NCBI GenBank assembly: GCA_009775195.1
Contig: VSPF01000171.1
Coordinates: 1-5,617, forward strand
Length of the DNA stretch: 5,617 bases
Direction: 5' to 3'
Origin: Muribaculaceae bacterium
Lineage (GTDB): Bacteria > Bacteroidota > Bacteroidia > Bacteroidales > Muribaculaceae
Shown here: in pieces, positions 5,456 through 5,617 of the stretch
Layout: the number at the start of each line of letters is the position of its first letter
Numbering within the stretch: the first letter of the stretch is position 1
Program-made: the position numbers and the translations under genes
The notes under the pieces: generated by a model
Seen by the model: the letters and a program-made list of their open reading frames with translations, nothing else
Databases searched by the model: none
Told to the model about the DNA's origin: nothing

Positions 5456-5617
5456 TTGTTCCAGTTTGAAATTTCAGTACAAAAGTAACTAAATTCTCCG
5501 ACAACGCACCATGTTTGAATAAAAATATGACAAATCAGTTCCCTTATTTACCAATAGGGCACCACGCCCTCACTCTATTTAACATAATAGCGATTATCAA
5601 ACTAACCTTTTCAGTCG
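5456..5617. other. Intergenic region upstream of tdk, no convincing gene
   Basis: This AT-rich stretch of 162 nt holds the tdk -7 element (5480-5487) and a small dyad, AGGGC (5556-5560) and GCCCT (5566-5570), around ACCAC. A plus-strand frame from ATG at 5527 stays open to the window edge (30 codons), but it has no supporting promoter or recognisable product. No tRNA or terminator with a T-tract is seen. Confidence 0.6.
5480..5487 (-). promoter_or_regulatory. Candidate -7 box of the tdk promoter (TACTTTTG)
   Basis: Read on the minus strand, 5487-5480 is TACTTTTG, an exact match to the Bacteroides -7 element TAnnTTTG. At the usual 19-nt spacing the -33 position (5510-5507) reads GGTG, a poor match to TTTG; a GTTG sits at 14-nt spacing. 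Transcription would start near 5473, giving a leader of under 20 nt before the tdk ATG. Confidence 0.45.

Noticed and set aside
5451..5458. TACATTTG on the plus strand, an exact match to the Bacteroides -7 consensus pointing right
   Set aside because: It overlaps the tdk start codon, has no -33 match at the right distance, and no convincing plus-strand gene lies downstream in the window.
5527..5617. Plus-strand frame open from ATG to the window edge (30 codons, hydrophobic end LTLFNIIAIIKLTFSV)
   Set aside because: Thirty open codons are easily expected by chance, the composition is that of AT-rich intergenic DNA, and no promoter or family match supports it. The right flank would decide.

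Overview
The window looks like chromosomal DNA from the order Bacteroidales, probably a moderate-GC member such as the Muribaculaceae/Bacteroides group. Four things point there. The substrate-binding lipoprotein has the Bacteroidetes-type N-terminal module. Genes start without Shine-Dalgarno sequences. The leftmost minus-strand gene encodes an N-terminus (MADNYLENKMEEYRKG) of a type I associate with that order. A TAnnTTTG promoter element of the Bacteroides sigma-ABfr type lies upstream of tdk. The assignment rests on protein and promoter style, not on a marker gene.

Left half, plus strand (1-2933): a tightly packed ABC importer operon of the BtuFCD/FecBCD class. It has a lipoprotein substrate-binding protein (21-1154), a FecCD-type permease (1151-2170, overlapping the previous gene by ATGA) and an ATPase (2172-2933, one base after the permease stop). 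The first ATG also forms an ATGA with an open frame running in from the left edge, so at least one more operon gene probably lies upstream. The three proteins would take up a corrinoid, haem or ferric-chelate type ligand delivered to the periplasm by a TonB-dependent receptor. The ligand cannot be decided from this window, although cobalamin is a good candidate.

Right half, minus strand (2916-5455): four genes in the same direction with gaps of 28, 47 and 2 nt, probably one transcription unit. In transcription order they are tdk (type II thymidine kinase), a YhcH/YjgK/YiaL-family cupin-like protein, an exported DUF3108 protein, and a short Rossmann/SDR-like protein that has lost the catalytic signatures. 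A TACTTTTG element at 5480-5487 is the likely tdk promoter. The last gene of this unit converges on the ABC operon, and the two coding regions overlap tail to tail by 18 bp, so neither operon has its own intergenic terminator.

From 5456 to 5617 there is 162 nt with no convincing gene, holding the tdk promoter and a small dyad. I saw no tRNA, rRNA, CRISPR array, insertion sequence or phage gene. The region reads as ordinary core and transport DNA, and I do not see a new multi-gene system. The points most worth a second look are the degenerate SDR-like protein, the ATPase without a Q-loop glutamine, and the overlapping convergent junction.
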